A stretch of 20,234 nucleotides of DNA from Rhodocyclaceae bacterium (lineage in GTDB: Bacteria > Pseudomonadota > Gammaproteobacteria > Burkholderiales > Rhodocyclaceae): positions 1-20,234 of the forward strand of contig JADJEF010000009.1 in the NCBI GenBank assembly GCA_016702335.1, in the 5' to 3' direction. A program made the translations under genes and the position numbers. How positions within the stretch are numbered: position 1 is the first letter of the stretch; every line of letters begins with the position of its first letter. This document shows positions 6,915-14,299 of this stretch, piece after piece. A model generated the notes under the pieces. It was not told the DNA's origin, made no database searches, and saw only the letters and a list, made by a program, of their open reading frames with translations.

Positions 6915-8029
6915 GAAATTTCTTTCAGAAAAGTGATCGTTGAGTAATGACGACCGGATCCTCGGCACGCGATCAGCGGACAGGCGCAAGCCTCCCGGCA
7001 ATCGCTGCCATGGATCAATAAAGTCATCGGAGAAAGAAGCCTCCCGGAGGGAGTCCTACAGCGCGGCGAAGAAGTTCAGGTAAGTGTTTCTGCTCGGTCT
7101 GACGGCCAAGGCACGTCAGAGGGGGGTGGGACTGAGCACGGGACACCGCATCCCGTTGTGTGTGAAGTGAGTTTTGTTATTTCTTGGCCGATGTCACACC
7201 ATCGTTTGGCCGCACGGAGCACATCTGTGGATGTGATTGGCGTGGACGTACCTATCCCTAGGATGAAAGTTGCCGTCAAAAACGGCCCCCTTCGATAGGT
7301 GGCATGACGCGGGGGGACAGGTTGTCCCAAACCATTCGGCAGCACGCCTAAAGAGGCCACCTGCCAAAATGGTACACGCACCATGTGACTCCGGTCCCAA
7401 ATTTCACACTGCTCGCTCCACAGTGCTTTGGGGTTGCGGGTCGGGGAGCAGAATCGCTCCGAGCTGCGGCCCCGATCCTCACGGATCCGGGTCACCGTAC
7501 CACACACATGCCTGCGCGTGGTCAGTGAAGGGCAGGTAGGACCTAGCACTACGGTCCGGAAAGATGCACTTGACGCTGCGCAACGAGCGCAGGATCCGTT
7601 TGACGTTGCGTAGGAAGCACGCTAACGGAATCCCGATTCATCCGGCCAATGCATTCTTGGCCGGGGTCCGGAGATCAGGAAGCAATCACCGAAGTAGCGG
7701 GTCGATCTCGACGACCCGTAGAACGCTGGTTAGCCGGAACCAGAACCGTTGAGAAACGTTTTGCTGAACTGCAGCAATGGGCGAATTCTAGCGCAGTATT
7801 TTCGGCGTTGGGTACGGTTTGTAAAGCACCGTCCCGTGGGGATGCGCCCCGCTCTTTGCCCGCTTCCCCTCGACCAACACACATGCGTGCGGCTGGAACG
7901 TTCCGGAAAGAAATTCCAGATTCACCGGGGTCAATTTTTTACAGTGCCAGGACGAGCTGACGCCCCAACCAAGACACGCTATGGACCTTCAGGCGCAGGT
8001 CGCCCTTTAACCCTGATGAGGAATCCGTC
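6915..8029. other. About 1.1 kb without a convincing gene
   Basis: Open frames exist on both strands, but their translations have unnatural composition. The one hint is a plus-strand stretch at about 7670-7790 reading QEAITEVAGRSRRPVERWLAG followed by a charged helix, which resembles a helix-turn-helix scrap. Two near copies of TTGACGyTGCGyA occur at about 7569 and 7600. A GGAACGTTCC palindrome lies near 7894. The segment presumably holds promoters for the divergent integrase and Sel1 genes. No RNA gene could be assigned. Confidence 0.4.
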
Positions 8030-8563
8030 ATGACCACACACCCCGCCACGATCTTCCAACACGCCAGTCCGGATTCGCCGGCACGCGTTCACTATATGCA
8101 GGCCCTGTTACGCCAGGACTATGCCCGCGCCCTTGGGCCCCTGCACACTGCCATCGCAGACAACGATGCCCGGGCCATGGGTCTGCTCGGCACCTTGTAT
8201 ATGCTGGGGCATGGCGTCACACAGGATGCCCAGACGGCCTATGGCTGGTTCCGACACGGGGCGGTCCGCGGCGACCTGCCCTCACAAACGGCCCTGGGGT
8301 TGTGTCTCGCGAGCGGTCGGGGGACCGCCCTGAATCGTCCGGAAGCCGTGTTCTGGTTGGGCCACGCCGCCCGCGCGGGGGTAACGGTGGCCCGGGAGAC
8401 GCTCGACTGGTTGCTCCGTCAGCACCCGGATCTGGTCGGGGAACACGTCGCGCACGACCAGCTCAGCGCGGTCGTCCGACCCACGCCGGCCGGCCCGGCG
8501 GCACGACGCGCATACGGGTGGGCCGCCTGTGTTTCCGCGAAACGCCATCGCCAAGGAGGCTGA
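8030..8563 (+). CDS. Sel1-repeat protein
   Basis: A 177-residue helical-repeat protein. Two Sel1-like repeats are clear: residues about 46-81 (DARAMGLLGTLYMLGHGV, then TAYGWFRHGAVRG) and 82-118 (SQTALGLCLASGRG, then EAVFWLGHAARAG). Sel1 repeats form protein-binding scaffolds. There is no signal peptide. The C-terminal 50 residues are Ala/Arg-rich and unassigned. The ribosome site is weak (GATGAGGAA about 6 bases before the ATG). The next gene starts five bases after the stop, so the two form a small operon. The gene is unusually GC-rich compared with the stretch before it. Confidence 0.8.
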   Translation: MTTHPATIFQHASPDSPARVHYMQALLRQDYARALGPLHTAIADNDARAMGLLGTLYMLGHGVTQDAQTAYGWFRHGAVRGDLPSQTALGLCLASGRGTALNRPEAVFWLGHAARAGVTVARETLDWLLRQHPDLVGEHVAHDQLSAVVRPTPAGPAARRAYGWAACVSAKRHRQGG

Positions 8564-8567
8564 CCGG

Positions 8568-8768
8568 ATGTCCGCAATCGACAGAGCGCAGGTCATGGCC
8601 ATCGCAGTAGGCGCGCTGCTGGGATGGGTGTTATTCCGTGAGCTGGCAAAGCACGGCTATTCACTCACCGATACCGCCACCCGCGGCACGGCCTGGGTCA
8701 TCATCGGCGTCTTTGGCGCGGGATGGTTCGTCGTGGTCTGGGTGACGCTGTCAAAACTCCCGCGCTAA
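8568..8768 (+). CDS. Small two-helix membrane protein
   Basis: A 66-residue protein. The ATG at 8568 is chosen over an upstream in-frame ATG (8529) because AAGGAGG lies 9 bases before it and the upstream codons overlap the Sel1 gene. Two hydrophobic helices are visible: about residues 9-24 (VMAIAVGALLGWVLF) and 41-60 (AWVIIGVFGAGWFVVVWVTL), joined by a short polar loop. It is probably an inner-membrane protein, and its operon position suggests it may anchor or partner the Sel1 protein. I do not recognise the family. Confidence 0.65.
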   Translation: MSAIDRAQVMAIAVGALLGWVLFRELAKHGYSLTDTATRGTAWVIIGVFGAGWFVVVWVTLSKLPR

Positions 8769-8812
8769 GGCGTGAGACCAGCCACTGCCGATGCCGGTCG
8801 TCGCGTTCGCAT

Positions 8813-8836
8813 CGGGGGTGCGCCCTGCGACCCCCG
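8813..8836 (+). terminator. Possible hairpin terminator after the Sel1 operon
   Basis: A 7-bp perfect stem, CGGGGGT (8813-8819) with ACCCCCG (8830-8836), around a 10-base loop, 45 bases after the last stop. There is no T tract, so intrinsic termination is uncertain. Confidence 0.3.
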
Positions 8837-8927
8837 GGACGACGCCCGCACCCGGCAATAAGCCCGCTGACCCTCCGAAATCGACGGGTCCGGAGGCCAT
8901 CACGTGCACGCGTCACGCCGAAATCCG

Positions 8928-8990
8928 TGCGTAATCTATTGAAAATTATTGCAAATTTCAGGTCGTCACTAGCCGTGTGATTTTTAAACC
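8928..8990. other. AT-rich island beside the 11-bp repeat array
   Basis: An island rich in A and T (for example ATTGAAAATTATTGCAAATTT) within a strongly GC-rich non-coding stretch, about 60 bases before the first repeat cluster. Such placement is known for replication origins next to iterons and for promoters beside partition sites. The function is inferred only. Confidence 0.4.
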
Positions 8991-9046
8991 TCCCCCAGAC
9001 CCGGGGCACGGCGGACGGGGGCTGATCCAGCACGATGTTTTGCTGC

Positions 9047-9264
9047 GGCGTCACAGCGGCGTCGCAGCGGCGTTACAACTTCCGAGCACGATAGCTCCGG
9101 CGTCACGCCGGCGTTACAACGGCGTCACGAACATCAAAACTCCTGAAAGTGAAAGCTCCGGCGTCACAGCGGCGTCACAGCGGCGTCACGACTCTCGCAA
9201 TCCCCCCATAAAAAACCTCGGGCGTCGTAGAGGCGTCGTACAGGCGTCGTAGCGGCGTCACCAA
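9047..9264 (+). repeat. Array of thirteen 11-bp direct repeats in four clusters
   Basis: The unit is close to GGCGTCACAGC and always begins GGCGT. Cluster 1 is 9047-9079 (3 units), cluster 2 is 9099-9131 (3), cluster 3 is 9160-9192 (3) and cluster 4 is 9221-9264 (4). Within a cluster the units abut exactly every 11 bp. Cluster starts are 52, 61 and 61 bp apart. The two larger spacers are 28 bp each and the first is 19 bp; two spacers end in AGCTCC. Cluster 4 mostly uses the variant GGCGTCGTA. No open frame explains the pattern, since 11 is not a multiple of three. It resembles protein-binding iterons or a partition centromere, where one protein binds once per helical turn. Confidence 0.9.
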
Positions 9265-9295
9265 CGCGGCCGTTGTCCCGCCCAGTGTCTGACGT

Positions 9296-9451
9296 TCAAC
9301 CCGCGACATCCGCCGGAGTGGTGGTCATCCCAAATGCGATCAGCCGATCCACGGCGGCCTTCCGGCGTTTCTTGCCCGCGTGACTGTAGATCGCGGTGGT
9401 CGCCGGACTGGCATGCCCCAGGTTTTCCTGCACCTCTTCGATGGCCAATCG
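9296..9451 (-). pseudogene. C-terminal scrap of a tyrosine recombinase
   Basis: Reading on the minus strand to the TGA at 9298-9296 gives RLAIEEVQENLGHASPATTA, then IYSHAGKKRRKAAVDRLIAFG. This is the end of a phage-type integrase with the second catalytic His (LGHAS) and the Tyr nucleophile (IYSH). Only about 50 residues remain. The Arg and HxxR parts are missing, no start codon belongs to the fragment, and upstream sequence in this frame is unrelated. It ends 32 bases from the repeat array. Confidence 0.8.
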
Positions 9452-9524
9452 GGTGATTGACGACGCGGTTCAACGAACTCATCCAAGCGTCTGAGTAATC
9501 GTTCGGCAGATCGCCTCACCCCGC

Positions 9525-10053
9525 TCACGCCCGCGAGAATAAATCCTCACCTGTAGTCACTGTCGAGTTTGACGGCGCGTCGTGCGGTGTCCGGATAGTG
9601 CTCAGTCGCACGCCAACTTGTCCGAGCTCGACGCTGCAACTGTCTGGAATCAGGTGTGCACGTTCCGTGACCTCCCAGTCCTGAGAAAACAGGTCGGCAG
9701 CAAAGAACTGCGTTGTGCCCGAGACCATCGCTGGTTCCGCGATCACGTCACTTACGGGATCGGCCTCGAGTTCCTCGTGCAGGGCGATCAGCACCTTGTG
9801 CCGGACCAGCCGTTTGAGGAAGGCCGGATCCCCGGTCAGGATGGTCTGCTGTAGGACCTGCTGCTTGCGAAACGCTTCCCGGTGCCAGCGCTGTCGTTCC
9901 TCGATCGGGATTTCCGGATCGAAGGTATCGATGTCCGCCAGTTCCGCGGCCATCATGGCCTCGACGTAGGCCTCTTCGCCGCCTGCCAGCAGGTGCGCAA
10001 TGGAGGCCGTAAATGGAATGGTGATCGAGCCCCTTGATGTGGGTAGCAGACAT
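9525..10053 (-). pseudogene. Unrecognised gene broken by one base in a G run
   Basis: The ATG at 10053-10051 follows a good GGGAGG ribosome site and reads MSATHIKG. The frame then turns unnatural, while the neighbouring frame continues naturally (SITIPFTASIAHLLAGGEEA, MMAAELADIDTFDPEIPIEE) to a stop at 9525. Dropping one G from the GGGG run at 10033-10030 joins them into a roughly 175-residue protein. It would be acidic and helical, with no domain I recognise. The last 25 residues look less natural and the original 3' end may be lost. Its neighbour is the TraR-like gene on the same strand, so a role in an integrative or conjugative element is possible. Confidence 0.6.
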
Positions 10054-10182
10054 GTGACTTCCTCCCTACGTGTCGCGTCTTGGGTACGCGTGCGAATGAG
10101 CTTATCGAGGGGAGACCACCGGTCAGGGCAACAACACGGTGGCTATCCCGCCGCTAATCGACGCGCGCCGGGACGGTGACGA

Positions 10183-10437
10183 TCAGCGATAAAGCCGGGA
10201 GGTGCGCTCGAGCACCGTTTGGCAATCGACGCAGCGCACCTTGCCTAAGTGCAAGCGGGCCTTCGGGATCGCGACATCACACCTGACGCAGTGCGTGCCA
10301 TCAAAGTCCGGGTGAGTTTCCGGGGCCGAGCGCCGTCGTGCCTCGGCAATCGAATCTTCGTTGAACTGAAGTTCAACCAGGGTGGCGCGGTCGTTCTCGT
10401 CGATTTCGACAGTGTGGAATTCGATCTCCGTCGTCAT
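10183..10437 (-). CDS. TraR/DksA-type C4 zinc-finger protein
   Basis: An 84-residue protein whose C-terminal half has a four-cysteine zinc site (CVRC, 17 residues, CVDC) with the family's spacer pattern IPKARL. Short TraR proteins of conjugative elements and phages bind RNA polymerase through the secondary channel and change promoter output without ppGpp; DksA is the longer chromosomal relative. The N-terminal part (EFHTVEIDENDRATLVELQF) is acidic. The ATG at 10437-10435 has AAGG 8 bases upstream; a GTG at 10443 is possible. The invariant acidic tip (DxxDxA) of DksA is not clearly visible, so transcription control is likely but unproven. Confidence 0.7.
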   Translation of the reverse strand: MTTEIEFHTVEIDENDRATLVELQFNEDSIAEARRRSAPETHPDFDGTHCVRCDVAIPKARLHLGKVRCVDCQTVLERTSRLYR

Positions 10438-10613
10438 GGCCACCTTAGGGATATTTTTTGTAGGGCGCGCAAGATAGACGGTTTAGGGAACCAATCGTGT
10501 ATTGAGCGGACGAGCAGTATCGCGCACTACCGACCAACTACACGCATCGAAACTGATAGGCGCAAATTCGACCCTTTGCCGACCGTGGTGCTTCAACTGG
10601 CTATGACGGCCAA

Positions 10614-10647
10614 CGCCTCCTATGCATAGATCGCAACTAGGGATAGT
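10614..10647 (+). repeat. RIT left terminal inverted repeat
   Basis: 34 bp, beginning CGCCTCCTATGCATAG and ending AACTAGGGATAGT. It is a perfect inverted match to 14055-14088. Confidence 0.95.
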
Positions 10648-10710
10648 TTGGGCCGGCCTCTCCGTTACAACGCAGTCATGGAGAAGGTTTTGGCAAGCTC
10701 GGACCGCGAA

Positions 10711-10722
10711 TATGTAGACATA
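10711..10722. promoter_or_regulatory. Small dyad inside the RIT left end
   Basis: TATGT-AG-ACATA, 59 bases before the ritA start. It shares its TATGT/ACATA arms with the large palindrome at the right end, so it could be a recombinase or regulator site. Confidence 0.3.
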
Positions 10723-10769
10723 GTATTTCCGGCGGAGTGCAGTGGTGGTCCCAACTTTTGGAGACCATC

Positions 10770-12023
10770 ATGGGAAACACACGATCATCACTATCCAACA
10801 GTATCGACTGGCTTGCGAATGGCCCATTCGCTCCCCACATCGACACGTATAAACACTACCTGACCGAGCGCGGCTACGCAGCGAGCACGGTCAGCAATTG
10901 CATGAGCAGCATCGCCCACTTCGCTCAATGGGCACATGGCCGACGACTGCAGGCCCAGCAAATTACTGAATCTGTCGTCGTTGAGTTTCTTGACGGTCAC
11001 CTGCCCCAATGCCGCTGCACTGGTTCGGTTTGTCGTCATCGCGCTAGCCTGAGCGCTGCGCTGGGACATCTACTCGTCTTACTGCGCACGCACGGCATCC
11101 TGGTGCCGCCAACAGTCAGGATGACGCCGGTTGCCGAGGAACTCCAGAGATACGACGCGTACATGGATCATGTGCGCGGCCTTGCACCCAAGACCCGGAG
11201 CATGGCCGTGCGCATTGTGAGCCGGTTACTGACCACTCGTTTCGGAAAGGGATCAGTCGACATCGCTGCGATCCAGCCTGACCATGTTCGCCGATTCTTC
11301 GCGCAACAGGCCAAGCTTTACAGCAAGCCTGCAAATGCAAAATCGGTGGTGGCAACATTGCGCGGATATTTCCGTTACCGCACATCACTAGGCGATGCGG
11401 TGCATGGCTTGATCGGTGTCCTGACCTATCCTGCCAATTGGCAGTTATCGGTACTACCCAAGGCCCTGAAACCGGAGGAAATCGAGCAGTTGGTTGGTGC
11501 GCTTGGTCAATCCGGCCAATCCATGCGGCGCGCTGATGCCATTGTGCGCTGCGCGCTCGATCTCGGACTTCGCAGTGGTGAGATTGCACGTATCGGGCTC
11601 GACGACATCAACTGGCGCACCGGCACGATCACGCTGCGACATACCAAGGGCCGCCGCGAAGACGTCCTGCCACTGCCGGCAGCGACCGGCAAGGCCATCG
11701 CTGCCTATCTCAAGCATGAACGTCCAAAGACGAGCAACCGAGCGGTCTTCGTGCGCCATGTGGCGCCACGTGATGTGCCCGCTGGCCCCGACCTTGTACG
11801 CAAGACCATCCGTCAAGCCTTTGCGCGCGCAGGCCTTCCCTATACGCGCTCGCACCTGCTGCGTCATACGATGGCAAACCGATTGCTGGCTGGAGGATCT
11901 TCCCTCAAGGAAGTAGCCGATGTTCTGCGCCATCGTTCGCTGAACACCACCATGATTTACGCAAAGCTGGACAGCCGGAAACTCATTGAGGTTGCCCTGC
12001 CGTGGCCGGGGAGTACGTCATGA
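10770..12023 (+). CDS. ritA: RIT recombinase A (tyrosine recombinase)
   Basis: First of the three recombinases, 417 residues. It has a long N-terminal DNA-binding part (TERGYAASTVSNCMSSIAHF) and a catalytic domain with Arg about 268 (LDLGLRSGEIARI), the Lys strand (LRHTKGRREDVLPLP), HLLR about 361-364, and RHRSLNTTMIYAKLD carrying the late basic residue and Tyr about 396. The ATG at 10770 is preferred to the GTG at 10737 because TTGGAG lies 8 bases before it. Its TGA overlaps the ritB ATG. An extra Cys-containing stretch (QCRCTGSVCRHR, about residues 82-93) precedes the core. It is thought to act with RitB and RitC in moving the element. Confidence 0.9.
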   Translation: MGNTRSSLSNSIDWLANGPFAPHIDTYKHYLTERGYAASTVSNCMSSIAHFAQWAHGRRLQAQQITESVVVEFLDGHLPQCRCTGSVCRHRASLSAALGHLLVLLRTHGILVPPTVRMTPVAEELQRYDAYMDHVRGLAPKTRSMAVRIVSRLLTTRFGKGSVDIAAIQPDHVRRFFAQQAKLYSKPANAKSVVATLRGYFRYRTSLGDAVHGLIGVLTYPANWQLSVLPKALKPEEIEQLVGALGQSGQSMRRADAIVRCALDLGLRSGEIARIGLDDINWRTGTITLRHTKGRREDVLPLPAATGKAIAAYLKHERPKTSNRAVFVRHVAPRDVPAGPDLVRKTIRQAFARAGLPYTRSHLLRHTMANRLLAGGSSLKEVADVLRHRSLNTTMIYAKLDSRKLIEVALPWPGSTS

Positions 12024-12994
12024 GTGCGACTTCGCTTCACAGGCGTGTCGAGGACTATTTTGCTGAGCGTCACCGACTCGGATTCGTCAACCGCCGGCAG
12101 GCATATGCCCTCCGCAGCTTCGCGACACATATTCAGACGATTCGTCATCGTGGTCCGCTTACCGTTGAGGTCATGGCCGACTGGGCACGACGCGATAGTC
12201 ACGGTAGCACTGACCCCCTGACCTGGGCCCGCCGACTGAAACTGCTGCGCACCTTCATGAGGTGGTTGCAGCAGTTTGAGCCGCGTACCGAGGTTCCCGA
12301 CGATACGATATTCGGACGCTTGCCTGGACGACAGGCTCCCCATATCTACACAGAGCAGGAGATTATCGATCTGCTGGCGGCTGCACGGCAGCTTGGCACT
12401 GCGCCGGAAGTGCGAGGGGCTATCTATGAAACGCTCTTCGGCCTGATTGCCAGCACTGGCATGCGCTTGTCCGAGGCACTGGCGCTACGCAACGAAGACG
12501 CTGATCTTAGGTACGGCATCCTCACCATCCACCAAACCAAGTTCGGCAAGTCGCGCCAGGTGCCGATGCACGCAAGCACCGTTGAAGCACTGCGCCACTA
12601 CCGCTCGATGCGTGATCTGGCAGGCCTGCCCACAGATGCCGACTCCCCTTTGTTTGTAGGTACCAGGGGGAGGCTGCGCGGCATGCCACTGAGCGGTCGT
12701 ACCGTGGACCGTGTCTTCGCTCGCTTGCGCGAACAATTGGGTTGGCACAACAGAGGTACCCATCATGCGCCGCGCGTTCATGATCTGCGACATACCTTTG
12801 TTGTGCGCCGCATCCTGCTGTGGCAGGCTCAGGGGGTGGATGTTGATCAGGCGATGCTGTCGCTATCGACGTATGTCGGCCATGCGATGGTGACCAATAC
12901 CTATTGGTACCTGTCGGCAGTCCCAGAGTTGATGTCGTTGGCGGCCGGACGGTTCGAGTCATACAAGCAGAACGCGGAGGTGCGTGATGCGTAA
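12020..12994 (+). CDS. ritB: RIT recombinase B (tyrosine recombinase)
   Basis: A 324-residue recombinase. The ATG at 12020 overlaps the ritA stop (ATGA) and has GGGGAG 6 bases upstream, so it is favoured over the GTG at 12002. The N-terminal SAM-like part contains YFAERHRLGFVNRRQAYALR. Catalytic residues are Arg about 149 (STGMRLSEALAL), Lys in HQTKFGKSRQVPM, HDLRH about 254-258, and YVGHAMVTNTYWYL with the second His and the Tyr. The ritC start lies inside its 3' end, so the trio is translationally coupled. Confidence 0.9.
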   Translation: MSATSLHRRVEDYFAERHRLGFVNRRQAYALRSFATHIQTIRHRGPLTVEVMADWARRDSHGSTDPLTWARRLKLLRTFMRWLQQFEPRTEVPDDTIFGRLPGRQAPHIYTEQEIIDLLAAARQLGTAPEVRGAIYETLFGLIASTGMRLSEALALRNEDADLRYGILTIHQTKFGKSRQVPMHASTVEALRHYRSMRDLAGLPTDADSPLFVGTRGRLRGMPLSGRTVDRVFARLREQLGWHNRGTHHAPRVHDLRHTFVVRRILLWQAQGVDVDQAMLSLSTYVGHAMVTNTYWYLSAVPELMSLAAGRFESYKQNAEVRDA

Positions 12995-14000
12995 AGCCAC
13001 CGTACCAACACAGCCATCTTTCCCTTCGCTGATTCAGCAGTTTTTTACCGAGTATCTGGTTGTGCAACGTGCGCTCAGTCCGCGCACGGTCGCCTGCTAC
13101 CGCGATGCGTTAATGTTGTTCCTCGAGTTCGCCAGCCACAAGTTGAGTACGCAGCCAACCAGCCTAAAGTTGGCCGACATTCAGCCCGAGCTGATATTGG
13201 CATTTCTAGACCATCTGGAGAGCCGACGACACAACGCAGTACGCAGTCGCAACTTGAGACTCACTGCGCTACGTACATTTCTGAAATTTGCTGGTCGACG
13301 TGATGTGACTTCGTTACAGGCGGTCGAACACGCTTTGGCTGTCCCGATGAAGCGCTTCGATCGGCCAATGCTCGGCTTCCTTACGCGTGAAGAGATGCTG
13401 GCGGTCCTTGGACAGCCCGGAGAGAGTTGGACATCGCAGCGTGACCATCTACTCTTGGCGATGCTCTACAACACCGGCGCCCGAGTATCGGAGATTATCG
13501 GCGTACGGGTTGCGGACGTCGTTCTCGACGGTGGAGCATGTGTGCATCTGCAGGGCAAGGGGCGCAAATTGCGTTCCGTGCCGTTATGGAGCACCACCGT
13601 CACAGAGGTCCGGGCCTGGCTTCGACTCAACCCAATGTTCCGCGGTGAGGCACCCTTGCTGCCCAACCGCGATGGCCAGGTGATGACCCGCTGCAATGTC
13701 ACTCAGCGCCTAAATCTCGCGGTCACGCGCGCAGTAGAACAACTTCCCACCCTCGCAAAGAAGAAGGTCTCTCCGCATATCCTGCGCCACACTACGGCAA
13801 TGCATCTGCTTCAGTCAGGCGTGCCATTCAACATCATCGCGCTGTGGCTTGGGCACGAGAGTCCCAATACCACTCACCGATACGTGGAAGCCGACCTGGC
13901 AATGAAGGAGAAAGCGCTCGCCCGCCTGCAATCACCAGACACAAAATTGCGGCGGTACCGCGCTCCAGACTCGCTCATGAAGTTCCTTCAAACGCTGTAA
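12987..14000 (+). CDS. ritC: RIT recombinase C (tyrosine recombinase)
   Basis: A 337-residue recombinase of XerC-like build. The ATG at 12987 has GGAGG 6 bases upstream; a GTG one codon earlier is possible. The N-terminal domain contains FFTEYLVVQRALSPRTVACY. The catalytic set is complete: Arg about 166 (NTGARVSEIIGVR), Lys in LQGKGRKLRSVPL, HILRH about 264-268, and LGHESPNTTHRYVEADLAMK with the second His and Tyr. The LGHESPNTTHRYVEADL ending is the typical signature of this third member. The stop is followed 13 bases later by a strong hairpin. Confidence 0.92.
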   Translation: MRKATVPTQPSFPSLIQQFFTEYLVVQRALSPRTVACYRDALMLFLEFASHKLSTQPTSLKLADIQPELILAFLDHLESRRHNAVRSRNLRLTALRTFLKFAGRRDVTSLQAVEHALAVPMKRFDRPMLGFLTREEMLAVLGQPGESWTSQRDHLLLAMLYNTGARVSEIIGVRVADVVLDGGACVHLQGKGRKLRSVPLWSTTVTEVRAWLRLNPMFRGEAPLLPNRDGQVMTRCNVTQRLNLAVTRAVEQLPTLAKKKVSPHILRHTTAMHLLQSGVPFNIIALWLGHESPNTTHRYVEADLAMKEKALARLQSPDTKLRRYRAPDSLMKFLQTL

Positions 14001-14012
14001 CTATGTAAAGGT

Positions 14013-14040
14013 TGCGCTGGCGCTTCACGGCGCCAGCGCA
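14013..14040 (+). terminator. Hairpin after the recombinase trio
   Basis: A perfect 11-bp GC-rich stem, TGCGCTGGCGC (14013-14023) with GCGCCAGCGCA (14030-14040), and a 6-base loop. It starts 13 bases after the ritC stop. There is no T run, so it may be a terminator needing a factor, or a structural end element of the RIT. Confidence 0.5.
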
Positions 14041-14054
14041 CCATTCTCAAGATC

Positions 14055-14088
14055 ACTATCCCTAGTTGCGATCTATGCATAGGAGGCG
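14055..14088 (-). repeat. RIT right terminal inverted repeat
   Basis: Perfect 34-bp inverted match of 10614-10647. Its outer six bases are also part of the 32-bp palindrome at 14083-14114. Confidence 0.95.
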
Positions 14089-14114
14089 CTATGTAAAGCT
14101 TTACATAGCGCCTC
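14083..14114. repeat. 32-bp perfect palindrome at the RIT right edge
   Basis: A perfect dyad centred between 14098 and 14099, with half-site core CTATGTAAAG. It shares six bases with the outer end of the RIT inverted repeat and has no counterpart outside the left end. The same CTATGTAAAG decamer also occurs at 14001-14010, directly after the ritC stop. Confidence 0.85.
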
Positions 14115-14299
14115 ACTGCCGTCAGTCAGCCAGGAACTCGAGTAGGTAGCCGACTCCCCATTGCCGACAGTCGAGAAAGTAAAAGCGGCCACTCGCAGAT
14201 TGAGATAGCAATAGCAAAGCGGTCGTTCAAGTCGAGCCAGGTCCAGACTCCTTGCGTGATCGACCTTTTGGATCAACGCTTGGGCTCAGATAGCCCCGG

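Larger units (their letters stand above)
10614..14088 (+). mobile_element. RIT element (recombinase-in-trio), apparently intact
   Basis: A 3,475-bp element bounded by perfect 34-bp inverted repeats (10614-10647 and 14055-14088). It encodes three overlapping tyrosine recombinases in the same direction, which is the hallmark of RIT elements. No cargo gene is present. All three frames are open and keep their catalytic residues, unlike most neighbouring genes. It sits between the TraR-like gene and ParDE. No target duplication is obvious, but a 32-bp palindrome abuts the right end. Confidence 0.92.

Noticed and set aside
7076..7549. Minus-strand open frame of 157 codons
   Set aside because: Composition is unnatural (many Pro, Thr, Arg in no order), with no ribosome site and no motif.
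9047..9264. CRISPR array
   Set aside because: Units are only 11 bp, directly abutting inside clusters, spacers are too few, and no cas gene is present.
14073..14276. Minus-strand open frame of 67 codons beside the RIT
   Set aside because: It crosses the right terminal repeat and the palindrome, and its translation resembles no protein.
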